Of a DNA stretch of 64,000 nt, positions 48,601 to 59,949 are shown piece after piece. The stretch's first letter is position 1, and the number at the start of each line of letters is the position of its first letter. The notes below the pieces were generated by a model that saw only the letters and a program-made list of their open reading frames with translations, was not told where the DNA came from and searched no databases. This stretch comes from Larimichthys crocea (taxonomy: Eukaryota > Chordata > Actinopteri > Sciaenidae), in the NCBI RefSeq assembly GCF_000972845.2, contig NW_020853564.1:186001-250000 (forward strand), written 5' to 3'. The position numbers and the translations under genes are program-made.

Positions 48601-51600
48601 GTTCTCCTTCATGAGCTGTCAGATTATGATGGGGACTGGAGCATCCTCCCTGCGCTTCCTCAGTGAGTGTTGAACATGCACATGATGATAAACAAATTCA
48701 TTAAATCAGATTCATTAAGGTTTAATTTGATGTAGCTTTAGTGAGTCCTCAACAACTCCCCTCACCTCCTGCATGAGACTGTGGAGGTCTTAAACAGCTC
48801 CTTCAGTAACAGACTGCTACTCCCACCATGTAAGAAGGAGATCTACCACAGGTCCTTCATTCAACAGCTGTCACACTCTTTAACACTGCATGACTTCATG
48901 ACTTTCTTCAGCATGACTTCATGACTTTCTTCAGCATGACTTTCTTCTCTATATTTATTCCTTGTGAATGATTTCTTATGAACCTTGTGTATATGAGCTG
49001 CTGTGACAAGGGAATTTCCCCAGTGTGGGATAATTAAAGTCGTATCCTTTCATAATGGGAAAAATTAAGGTATAAAGTTAATAAATTCATGTGGATCTTT
49101 CCAGGCTCTCTTCTACTTATGGCAAATCAGCTTCCTGGTTTTTCTTCATAGAGGAGGAAACAAGAGTCACTCTAGCCACTCTGCTACAGGTGCTCCACAG
49201 ATATCAAGTCCAAGAGGTGAGATGCACACACACACATCAACTTGCAAACATCCTCATGGTGACCCTAATATACTGCACTGATGGACATATTATCACGCTG
49301 CACAGGAATGGTTCTTAGGTAAGAGTCTCCACGACAACGAGGCCTCCATCATCCACCACTATGCCTTCTCTGAAGAGCCTGCTTCCTTCAGTTACCCTGA
49401 GCCTGCAGCAGGTTGGGCTCTCAGCACACCGCTGCTCCAGAGGTGTGTGCAGATGTGCAAGTGTGACTGCTTTCTTTTTTTTCACATTGAACAAATCTAA
49501 ACGGTATAAACAGAATGCAGTCTCTACCGTTGCATTGACCCAATCTTTCAAATCTTGTGCTTTGGTCGTTAATTCTAGAGGCCGTAATCATACCTACATA
49601 ATACACAGAAAACATGCATGTTGATATATTTGGTATGAACACAGAATAGGGTTCATAGGGATAACTAATGAGACAGGTCGTCCTCTCATATACACGACTG
49701 AAGTCTTCTTTCACTTTCATGTGTTTCAGACTCGCTGAGCGGATCCAACTCGAGTACCTCAAGTCAGATTTTACCATCGACTTGAAACACGAGGTACGCT
49801 GAAACACTTTCTAGGAGTTTTCGTAAATTTGTTTGTCATCACCTGCCCATGTCTTATATCACGTTATTAATAAGACGCGATTGTGCTTCAGTTCTGCTTC
49901 GCACCTCTACAGCCGCTGTGAAAACTGTCATTAGTGTCACATTTCCAGCTGCACGCTGAGCTGAGACGCTTAGGCATACAACAATGATAGGCAGTATTCC
50001 CTCAGCGACTGACTCGCCTTTTGTTGAGGAGCTCTCAGAATCAAGCCCTGCAGCTTTCCATGCCTGCATCTTTTCATAGATCTACTCTATGATTAGATTC
50101 TGGATGGGACTAAGTTGTGTGTGTGTGCATGTGTGTGTGTCTGTGCTTGTGTGTTATTTTTTGTCAGGTTGCAGTAACACAAAGAAACAAAGAAAGTCTA
50201 TGAAATGTTTTTGATGTTTTTCCTGTGTCTGCGTGGGTTCTCTTTGGGTACTCTGGCTTCTGGAATGAATGTGAGTGTGAATGGTCGTTTGTCTCTATGT
50301 GCCCTGTGAGGAACTGGTGACTTGTCCAGGGTGTACCCGCCTCTCACCCAAAATCAGCTGGGATAGACTCCAGCCCCACTGTGACCCTGATGAGGTTAAG
50401 TGGTTACAGATAATGGGTGGATTTTGAATTTTACTTTTGAAATTCTCAAATGACCTTTGGGTAATACAGAATAAGTGTATGTGTGTGTGTGTGTATGTGT
50501 GATGTGTGTGTGTTCACTGTTTACTGTTCACATCTATCTGAGGTCTAACTGAAATTGATTCATGTTGATAGTGACCATCAGTGCTGTAGTAGTAACTCTT
50601 ACTTCATAAATAAATCACATATGACTGTTTCACTTCTCTCCCATGAGGCCTGCACTTATTCTAAGGTCTGTTTCTGTTTTCCTAGATTGCGTTGTATATT
50701 TGGGAGGAAGGAAACGGTCCAAAGCTGACAGCCATTCCAGAGTTTTGTATAGAGATGAGAGACAACTGTGCTACAACATTTCCAACCTACCTGCCCAACT
50801 GTGTATGTACCATATCGTATTTAAGTTAGTTTTTAAAGAGTGTCTCACATTTTTGTGTTTACATATGTGCATGTGGCTAAAACCGTCAGTTGCTGAAAGT
50901 TTCAGTGCAGACAGACTAAAACATGTTCCAGCTCAGAGGAATGGAGGGATTATTTAGTAGGTAAACACAGTTAACATTATCCCGACAGGTGGTACTAAAT
51001 AAGTATAAAACATGGAGGCCTGATTTCGTTTTGGTGTCAAAAGAAGGAAACATTAAGCATGGTTTATTTTGTAATCCATAAACCATAATCACATTTTTAA
51101 CTCAGAGTAGAACAGTGAGCAGCACCGCCAAGACAGATTGTACAAGAATGAAAACACAAAGATGAGTAGGCCGAGTCCGTCTGAAGGCTAAATGGAAACT
51201 GGTCTACCATACTAAGTAGATTGATGGATCGCTACAGTGTTTGTTTGATGACAAAGCACATAGAACTGAGCAATGATGCACATTTCTGAGGAAATGACAG
51301 GAGGCTACAGAAGATAGGTGGGACAGAAGATAAAGACTGCCATTAAAACTCCATCTGTATACATCTGACATAGGAAAGCAAGATTTTTTTTGCTGGGATC
51401 ACAAAGTTAAATAGAACTTCTGTGCACAGCACAAACCTTCCTATGGTCTAATGGTAAGTGGTATGAGTTAATTCCATTTATCATGTGACCAAACAGTGCC
51501 AGCCGGTGTTGAAGGGAACCAGAACTTCTGTTTGAGGCCCTTTTTTTGTACGTTAAATTTCATTTTATTTACCTCCAGTTCCTCTCGTAATCTTATTGTA

Positions 51601-54600
51601 TCCAACAGCACATCCAAAACCACAACCCTCAAGGTATAAGCTGGTATAAGAATCTATCTTCTTGGGTGGTACAGATGTGTATTGCTGCCAACACAGTAAA
51701 AATCAGAACTGTGGTTCTCATTATATCAAGTTGTTTTTCTTGTTCTTACCAATATATTTTCTTGTCATGTGTTGGTTCTGGCCATGGAAGTCGGAACAAT
51801 ATTCTGTGAGTGGGTGCTGTAAATAAATCCCAGCAGGATTTATAGTACAGGAACACTCCAAACAAACAGCACAGTAAATTCACCTGTTTCTGAAAACACA
51901 GTATTTTACAGTGCAGATACACTTAAATAGAGTCAACAGAGCATGAACAAAATAGGCCCCTCTCAATCAGAAATATGTTTAGGCTGTCTACAGTAGAAAC
52001 AACAGAACAGGCATCATTTGGTCCGCCTCAGGTCCGCCCATGATCCACGTCTTTGCCCATTTTTAGATCAGGCAGAAGAGGTAGGACATCCAAATATGGC
52101 GGCAGCCAGCGACACAAATTTTGAGCTTCAAAACGACGCTTGGGAAACCTATGGATCACGTCACGCATACACTGTCCATTGCTCAGTTTGGTCTTGATCG
52201 CCATGAGAAAAATCACCTTTGGGAGTTTTTGCATTGTAATATTCCTCAGTTCTATTTTAATTCTGGAATAAGTAGTTTTAGGAATAAATTGAAATAGATT
52301 AGTTATAATTCAAATTACGTTGAAGCCCCAGATGTGACCAAGAAAGAGAAATGTGAAGTAAATAGCAGTGATGCTTCACGCTCTGCATGCGCTGTGAGCT
52401 TTTCCCCTCGGGGATCTGCTTTGGACAAACAACACCAGGCAGGATTAATATCTGTATATGAGTGTGTATGTGATTCAAGGGCACAGTCACCGGCTGCTGT
52501 CTGCTCCACTACTTGATAAACAGAAATTATTCCTAAAACATCTGTAAACCTGTTTACATATATATAGACGATAATAATATGTGAAATATCTATAAACATT
52601 ATTAGGATGGCTGTCACAAAGTTGCACCTAATGATTATAATACTGTTCTATGGTTAATAAATAGTCTGAGAACATGTTGCAGTTGATAATCATAATTTGG
52701 ATGGTCATTGTTTGCGGAGCCTCTTATTGTTCTGTTGAATGATGAAGATAATTCATAGCAGGATCTCTTCCTCTCCAGCTGCTGTTTATATTCTGACATA
52801 AACAAATATATACACTGTATTTGGTGCTCCATACATTTGCTCTTGCTAGTGTGATCCTTTAATTTCCCTGCAAGAGATAAATACAATAATTTAGTATGAA
52901 TATACACAAGAATCTAAAAATACACATTGCATAAATAAAATGAAAAGACCACTTATGAGATTACAGGAATCTTGTATTTATACTGAATATTCTGCAAATG
53001 TAGCAGATCATAAAATGGCAGCTATAAATAAGAAATAATATCCTGATTACGGTTCATTTTCTGGAATAAGAAGCGACACATGAAAGAGAATTCAGTGCAG
53101 AACGAGAACGAGTATTGACATGTCTCTGAGTGGAGTACGAACACATGGCTGTGATTTGTTTTTCCCACATGATAATACTGTTAGGACCGAGTGTGCCTCA
53201 TTTTGCCATCCTGACTCAATTTGAAGTCCATTACATTCTGCACATCTTGCACCTCACGCTGGGTTTATGTTCAGCTCTGCACTTTTTACCATTTTATAGC
53301 CATGATGCATCATGTTTTTTCTTTAAATCAGCTGCGTCATTGTTGTTCCTCTGTTTTTTTCCAGGGAAATGCAGTTTCAACAAAAGACGTGTTTGTGGCT
53401 GTGAAAACCTGCCAAAGATTCCACTTGGAGCGAGGTGAGTGTGTGTTATTCCTGGCAAAACAATTAAATTAATTAAAAAATAGATTCTGCAGCTGTGAAA
53501 GGAGTACCCAGATCTAAAGCAGTGAGTACCAACACAGCACACCTACAAGATGACATATCAAAAGAATTCTCTGCAGCTTTTTGTGAGCCGACCTGTTCTA
53601 AAATATTTGTAAGCAAAAGTGAAATCAATTATTAATTTGTACTTTTGATATAAAAGTTTGATGGATTTTTTTGCTAGTTCTCAGTTTGTGTTTATCACAG
53701 AAAAATATGGTAATGAAATGGAAATGACATTTAACTGCAAAAGTACAGTCACTACTTTTTTTGCTTACCAAACAGTCGGCTGGTCATTCAGTCCGAGTTA
53801 ACCTGTCAGGTGAAAACCACCTGTTTAAATTCACAGTCTCATCTCGACTGACTGCTGAAATTGCAACAGTTTGTGTAATTATCCAAAACATCAGTGCCTG
53901 TTTTCAGGGTCAAAATGAGCCACTAGTTATGGACTGACTATTTAAAAGCAATTAACAAAATCAGAAATAGAAAAAAAACGTATGTGATTAACTTTGCTGT
54001 TACTTAAAATTCAGGTTGAATTCAGAATTGCACAGCAAACCATCACAGCACACAGTCAGAGGAGGATTGGTCTCACTTGGCTGAGTTAACATTTATTTTT
54101 TTTATGTAAATACTGCTCTGATCTTGAGTCTCAAAGACATCTTCCATTATTTGATTATCCTTTGGAGTTTAGATTTAGGTTTTCAGTTTGAACTTTGACT
54201 TTTAATTCTGACAGCCATCAAACAGAGATTGGGTGTACAGAGCTGAGAATGAGAGAGAATGCATTCTCTTCTCTCCCACTCCTCACCTCTTTTCATCCCC
54301 TTTTCTACTCACAGTACCAGTTGTGAAAGCAACCTGGGAGAAAGATGCTGGCTTTTTAGAGTTTTACAGTGATGTCACTGATGCCTCCATACCCACAATC
54401 AGTCTGGGAGTTCCCAATACTGAAAGAGGTGAGTTGTACTGTACCGAATCCCTGTCTGGAGGGGTTAAATGAGCAAGCTAGCCTGGAAGCACTGAGAGAT
54501 CCCTCAGGAGGAACAGGATGTTTGTGGAGCCTGTTTCCTCTGTAGCCCAGAACTTCATAGGGTAGACTCCAGGGAGTGGAGATAGTTAATGTAGCTCTGT

Positions 54601-57600
54601 CAGTTTGGTTCAGACTGAAATATCTCAACGTTTACACGTGGTGCAAAGAGGAGCATTCCCTGAAATTTAATTTTATCCAATACTTTGATTTATGACCAAA
54701 TAATTTATCATCTGTCTCTCTGCTAATTAGCATAACATATGCTAATATGCTAAAGTAGGATGGTGGACAACCAGATAGCAGACCAACATTGAATCAATGT
54801 TTCTCTTTTCAACATTGAAAAAGCAAAGAATTATCAGCATTGATTCAATGTCATCTAGCCTTGAATATTCAACCTCAATCAAAAAGATGATTCTGATGGA
54901 ATGTCAACATTGAATCAATGTTGCCATGCTATCTGGGCATGGTAAACATAACAGTATACCTGCTTGCCCATCGCGAGATGGATGGTAGAACACCTTTTGA
55001 GTTGATCTTATGTACTGTGTATTGACAATATGACAGTTGAGTTTCATTGTACAGTGTGCTTTGGTTGATGTGAAGTGTTCATGTTTGTTTGGTTATATCA
55101 GAGCCTTCATTGACAGTTCATTAGAACTGTTACACTCTCACATTCCCATTTAGCTCACTGTGCCAAAGAAGCTGCTGTGCTCGCTGATCAACTCTCCAAC
55201 CCCCCAATTATTTTCCTGTGTTTTGTTCCTGATGTGAAAACATTATTAAACAGTGATAGAAAGTCCTCCAAGCTCTCCAGGACTGAGGTGTAGCTCTCCT
55301 GACTTCCTGTCCTCAGACACATGGAGGAATCAATGTATGGACAGACTAATCAAAAGCAATAACCACATAGTCATTCCCCATTCCAGTGAAGAGGTGAATA
55401 GATGGCACTTGAACTTCCTTAAGAGCCTAAATGCTAACATCAGCATGCTAACATGCTCAAAATGACAATGTAATGTGTGATTATACCGGCATAATGTTTA
55501 CCATATGGCCATACATAGCCATATACCATACACCATATACCACACCATAATTACTGTTAATACTGTACATCCATCCATTATCTGTAACTGCTCATCCTCA
55601 TCAGGGCAGCTCATCACAGGGCAGTGTCTAATCACACCTATAATTACATTTATACCTGCAAGCTGTATATGTCTTAGTGTATGAATTTCACATACTCCTA
55701 CAAAGTAGGGCTGAGGCTGATGGGAATGTATTTAGTTTTGTAACATAAGCCAAAGTTTTGAATGAATTTTCTTGGTTATGTGTACAAAATGTTGTGGTAT
55801 CCAGTGGATGTTGAGATATTCCAGTGTGGTTTAAATCTCATTATCGGTTGCTCTGTAGAGATGCTCTGAAAAATAACAATCTCACCTAAAAATTGCTGAG
55901 AAAAGCCCTCAACTTGAGGTATTTTCATTTAAATTCATTACATTATTATGGCAAATTAAAAGATTAATAAATAACAAAAAAGTGGCTTTTTTAAAATTGT
56001 TTTTAATAGATTTAAACAGATAGCCCTAGCCATTTACACTCTGCTGGATTTGAGACTAGTCCCAAGTGCTGCCTGCAACCTTTAGTTTCGACCTTTTGTC
56101 AATCTCCAAATAGTTAGAAAATAAAAATAAATCAAAACATCAGGTCCATGTGAAGTGCTGCTGTACCTCTGTTAACCCCTCGTCTTCCCCTATGTTCGGC
56201 TTGCAGTTCATCACTATCCACTTGGCAAGAACATTCGTCAGCCTGTCAGTGGCAGACTTGCTCATATACAATGACAGCCAATCATTGTCCACTTCAGGGT
56301 GTGACTGACCATTGTTTTCCACCCCCAACAACCCAAGCTCAAGAAGCCCAACGCATAAAAACAGATTTTATAAAAAGGAAACTCACATACAGAAAGTTAG
56401 AGATTCAAAATTAGATTAACACGATTAAAAAACATAACATGCTAAATATGACTGTAATTAATTCATCGCAATTAACGCGATTCTATTCCACCCTGGTTAG
56501 TTTCACCTGTGTCCAGTTGGCCTGGTGCTATTTACTGTGGGTCTTGTGTTCCTTTGTGTCCTTGTTTGTCTTTCTGTGTTCTGTGTACTGCATATTGGTT
56601 CCTAGTCCTGTTTTAGCCCCTCTGTCCTCTGTTCTCTCTTGGGTTTACCCATGTTTCTGCTATGGTTCCTGAATTTTTTCTCAGTTCTGGATTTTGTTTA
56701 TTGGACTTTTGTTGGACCTCTGGTTCATCTTGGATTTTTCAACTGTTTGTACTTTTGCCTGGACTATCAGCTGACTTCTGTTGTTTTTGTGTTTTCACCC
56801 CTGCCTAGTGAGTTATTAAAGTTACTTCTGTTTGGAGTACCACTTTGTCTGCAGATATGACATTGAATTTGGACAGGAGAGTCTCAACACAACCATTTTA
56901 AAGACAGTATCTGTCATATTTGGTCTGAACACAAATACACCTCATAAATACAAATGTGTGTTTATCAGTGAAACACACACATCCACACACACACATTCTC
57001 ATTTGTCTCAGCGGACAAAAATGGCCCGTCATACTTTCATGGATCTGAGGAATAGCACAAACCTGAACTGGAAATTCATCTTTTTCATACTTGTATATGA
57101 CTTTAAAATGTTGTCTCCCTGCAGGGCATTGTGGGAAGACATTTGCCATCTTGAGGCGGTTCCTGAGCAAAGCTGTGCCAAAGACTGACTGGCTACTCAT
57201 TGTTGATGATGATACACTCATCAGGTAACCAGGAGAAGAGTTTTTTAAAGCACTGAGAAAAGCTCAATCATGCAAACTAAGTGAAAAGACCTGTGGGAGT
57301 AGATTTACTAAAAATCATGTGAAGTCTCCTGGTAAACATTTGATGTAACCTTGTTTGTGCTATGTGCTCATTCCTGTGTGTTGATTACTGTCCATCTATA
57401 GTTTACCCAGATTGCGGCGGCTGCTGCATTGCTATAACCCAAAGGAAGCAGTGAGCCTGGGGGAGAGATACGGCTACAGCTTGATTCAGAATGGATACAG
57501 CTACGCCACAGGAGGAGCGGGGTGAGGCTGAAGGGTGGAGGAAACTTGTTTTTGTGCTGTCGGTGTGTTTGGAAATACAGTTGGACTATTTGAATTTATT

Positions 57601-59942
57601 TGCCGCAAAACAGCCAGTTAGAGTGTTTGTGTGTCTGTGATGAGCCCAGGCTCTTTCCCCTTTCCTCTCATCTCTGAATGAGATGTATTTATTTGTATAT
57701 TTATGCACCTTTTTGGTTGAAACTTTTTTTTGCGCCACCCTGAGCAAATTCACATTGACTTGTGTCACATCTGAACACAGAATGATGGTAAAATTGTGAA
57801 TGAAGCTACTACTCAGTGTTTTAATAATGTCAGAGTAAAATAAAACTCAATATAGAAACATCAAAACTTAAGTCAGTGATTAACAAGTGAAAAGAAGAAA
57901 AAGAAAGAATTGCTGTTAAGATTGTGTTTGTGAGTGTTACATACAGTACAATCTTTGTCTACTTACATTATTGGGGCTGTTTTCCAGAAAACAGACACAG
58001 ACAAACAACCATTCACACTCACATTCACACCTACTGCCAATTTAGAGTCACCAATTAACCTACACACAGAAAGGCCCTAGCCGAGGTTCAAACCAGGAAC
58101 CGTGTTGCTATGAAAGTACTAACCACTGCACCACCGTGTTGCCCAAATTGAATCAAGTATTTTAAATTTTAGGGACATTTTTCATCAGTGTACATTGCCA
58201 ACTGGAAAAACTTGTAAATGCCCATGCTTCAGATTTTTCCACAGTCAACATGTGATACCATCTAGACATGCAATAATAACTAGTAATTTAAGCTGCTATA
58301 ATTAATGTGTTTAAATTGCTGATGGATTGAATGACTGCCTGTGTTACTAATGTTACTTATTTAGATGTACAGTACATACTGAGAAACATTATCACTGACT
58401 TAGAGCCAAATGACTGTAAGTTCAATGTACTCTCCTTGAGGGGTGAGAGGGTGAGTCAGCTTTGCTCACATCCTCCTCTCCCCCACTTCCTGGAGTCTAG
58501 GGGGCAGTCCAGGACAGAGCTGACCCTCTTAACCAGACCCCTTTTTCTGTCTTTGTGTAGGATGGTCCTCAGTAGAGTGGCTGTGTCCAGGCTTATTTCC
58601 AGTGGGTGTAGCTGCTACAGTGATGATGCTCCTGATGACATGGTGCTGGGCAGATGCTTCACTTCTCTGGGTATTCCCATCACACACAGTCCACTGTTCC
58701 ACCAGGTAGGAAACACACACACACACACACGTGCATGTTCTTAATATTACTGTAAGGTGAACTGAACTTTGTCCACAGACAAGCATCAATAGAACGTATG
58801 TAAGAATATCTATTCATAAGTTATGAATTACCATTTGTTTGTGTTAAAATGGAGCAGTCATTCACTTTTTTTGGAAATCAACAGCAGCTAATAAACTTCT
58901 CAATTGTTTGAGTTCCAACTCTTTGCAGAAAACCCCCATGGAGCTAGAAAATTACAAATCCATATTACAATCCATAAAACAAAATGTCAGATAAGTGGGT
59001 GGTGCAGAATCCCCTGTCCAAATGTGGAAAAAAGGCCTTTTGGAAAAATACTTACTTTTTTTATATATATTGGCCTCAAAGGAGAAGTCTTTGGATACAG
59101 ACAGTACACGTGATTTTGGTTGCATTTTTAGGTTGTTATTTTCATTAAGGCGCTGAGGACCTGTAGATCAACGTGGTCAGTCAGTCATCGCCTAATTACA
59201 TTGTGATACATTCTGACTATCTTTCTTCACTTTCTTGATCATCCGGTGACTCATTTGGATACAAAAATATTATTCCATGAGAAGAGGCTTTTTAGATGAT
59301 AAAGTACAATTACATCATTAATAAAAATATTATATCCCACATAGTTGGATAGAAAACAGACATGACATAAGACTGCCTTGTTTTGACTGGCCGCGTGCAG
59401 GTGACGTGTTAGGCAGATAAACAAGAACAATAACCTGCATGAAAACTGTCCTATGACCTATCGTATCCGCCCTATGAATTTCGATCTGTCTCTGCTACTT
59501 TTCCAGAACCATCTTTCACACAGGAAAGACATATAGCACTAAATGAGCCAAAGGTACTCCAAGTGTTGATAGGGTCCATATGTAAGCAACGTTAACCTTT
59601 ATTCAGTATCAGATGATGCTCTGTATGATGCTCTCTTCATGTTTCCTAAATGTAAGTGATAAGAGACAGAAGACAGACTGCCTCGTGAGATACACAGGTT
59701 GTAACAACATATTAATGAATGAGCATTCACCATATTGTTTTCAGCACAATAAATTAAACACGAATCATGAAACTGAGAGATAAAACCATGTGTTCTTGTT
59801 ACTTTAGGCCCGACCGAATGACTACTCTGAAACACTGATCTCTTTGCAACAAGCCATCTCCTTTCACAAGCACTGGGACATAGATCCTGTGGCTGTCTAC
59901 AAACACTGGCTGCAGGACACACATCCACGAGACGAACTGTAG
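38923..59942 (+). CDS. b3glct: Beta-1,3-glucosyltransferase (B3GLCT)
   Basis: ER-lumen enzyme that adds glucose to O-linked fucose on thrombospondin type 1 repeats; human loss causes Peters-plus syndrome. Fifteen coding exons: 38923-38983, 40624-40661, 40756-40795, 41213-41322, 48586-48662, 49105-49216, 49306-49442, 49730-49793, 50686-50802, 53365-53434, 54315-54428, 57125-57224, 57402-57521, 58561-58705, 59808-59942. They sum to 1,440 bases with every phase matching: 479 residues (human 498, also 15 exons). Features: signal peptide (VAVLLLWLG); [15 protein letters not shown]; a fringe-type glycosyltransferase region with the metal-binding DDD at 341-343 ([11 protein letters not shown]); [18 protein letters not shown] and [16 protein letters not shown]; and a C-terminal RDEL ER-retention signal (human REEL). 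The 7.3-kb intron 4 is full of repeats. No sign of damage. Confidence 0.97.
39711..39758. repeat. GATA microsatellite
   Basis: Twelve perfect AGAT units in b3glct intron 1. Confidence 0.95.
40272..40292. repeat. TA microsatellite
   Basis: Perfect (TA)n in b3glct intron 1. Confidence 0.9.
42184..42312. repeat. Compound AAT / AT microsatellite
   Basis: AAT units followed by several (TA)n runs, in b3glct intron 4. Confidence 0.9.
42320..43450. mobile_element. Degenerate DNA-transposon-like repeat
   Basis: The stretch with CATCAGACCACAGCGTCTC, GATGCAGCGATGAACCGTGTT and TGTGATGCAGTGCCGTCTG follows the layout of a widespread teleost interspersed repeat that I recognise from memory, at strong divergence. 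The plus-strand open frame through it (42735-43142) is incidental. Confidence 0.45.
44974..45315 (-). pseudogene. LINE reverse-transcriptase remnant
   Basis: The minus-strand frame contains [20 protein letters not shown] and [19 protein letters not shown], the post-catalytic part of a fish non-LTR reverse transcriptase (DF...YKYLGV..D.KL.W pattern). About 110 residues remain, without the catalytic YADD block and truncated on both sides. Confidence 0.8.
45595..45634. repeat. GT microsatellite
   Basis: Perfect (GT)n of about 40 bases. Confidence 0.95.
46349..46745. repeat. Minisatellite of alternating unit types
   Basis: Six units of about 55-95 bases, each beginning CTAGCAGC and holding ATTGTGTTTGTAGC. 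Two forms alternate: one with GTAGCCTGCGAAGGC and one with AAAGCTGCGAA. An ATT trinucleotide run (about 46635-46676) lengthens the fifth unit. Confidence 0.85.
46746..47660. mobile_element. Dispersed repeat following the minisatellite
   Basis: AATTGAAGTCTATGGCAGCC..., TCTCTAGCGCCACCAACATG and CATATCTCGGCAACCGC are phrases I know from a common teleost interspersed element that often starts with such a minisatellite. Ends and class not determined. Confidence 0.45.
47966..47987. repeat. CA microsatellite
   Basis: Perfect (AC)n. Confidence 0.9.
48051..48120 (+). repeat. Fragment of an L2-like repeat tail
   Basis: ATCAGCTGGGATGGGCTCCA...ATTACAGATAATGGATGG. The same family as the fragments at 50225, 55568, 57998 and 62735. 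Class assignment tentative. Confidence 0.6.
50225..50421 (+). repeat. Fragment of the same L2-like repeat tail
   Basis: GCGTGGGTTCTCTTTGGGTA...ACTTGTCCAGGGTGTACCCG...GATAATGGGTGG, the longest plus-strand copy in the window, in b3glct intron 8. Confidence 0.7.
50476..50514. repeat. TG-rich microsatellite
   Basis: Interrupted (TG)n; another lies at about 50115-50152. Confidence 0.9.
52020..52205. repeat. Possible dispersed repeat in b3glct intron 9
   Basis: CCAAATATGGCGGCAGCCAG...GGAAACCTATGGATCACGTC resembles a known teleost repeat. Boundaries uncertain. Confidence 0.3.
54771..54937. mobile_element. MITE with CCAGATAGCA terminal inverted repeats
   Basis: The left end CCAGATAGCA...CCAACATTGAATCAATGTT is mirrored by AACATTGAATCAATGTTGCC...TGCTATCTGG, 167 bases in total, AT-rich and non-coding. 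No clear target duplication seen. In b3glct intron 11. Confidence 0.6.
55568..55630 (-). repeat. Fragment of the L2-like repeat tail
   Basis: CCATCCATTATCTGTAACTG...CATCAGGGC is the reverse complement of the family's 3' end. Confidence 0.55.
56490..56870 (+). repeat. Pyrimidine/TG-rich dispersed repeat
   Basis: GTTTCACCTGTGTCCAGTTGG...CCTGCCTAGTGAGTTATTAA resembles the 3' part of a teleost retroelement. Its hydrophobic open frames are a by-product of the T-rich composition. Confidence 0.4.
57998..58144 (-). repeat. Fragment of the L2-like repeat
   Basis: CAACCATTCACACTCACATT...CAATTTAGAGTCACCAATTA...ACCACTGCACCACCGTG, a well-known teleost dispersed sequence, in b3glct intron 13. Confidence 0.7.
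58711..58730. repeat. AC microsatellite
   Basis: Perfect (AC)n directly after the exon 14 donor of b3glct. Confidence 0.9.
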
Positions 59943-59949
59943 AACTCTG

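Noticed and set aside
56439..56860. Hydrophobic, membrane-like open frames
   Set aside because: T-rich dispersed repeat sequence; composition explains the hydrophobicity and there is no splice or start context.
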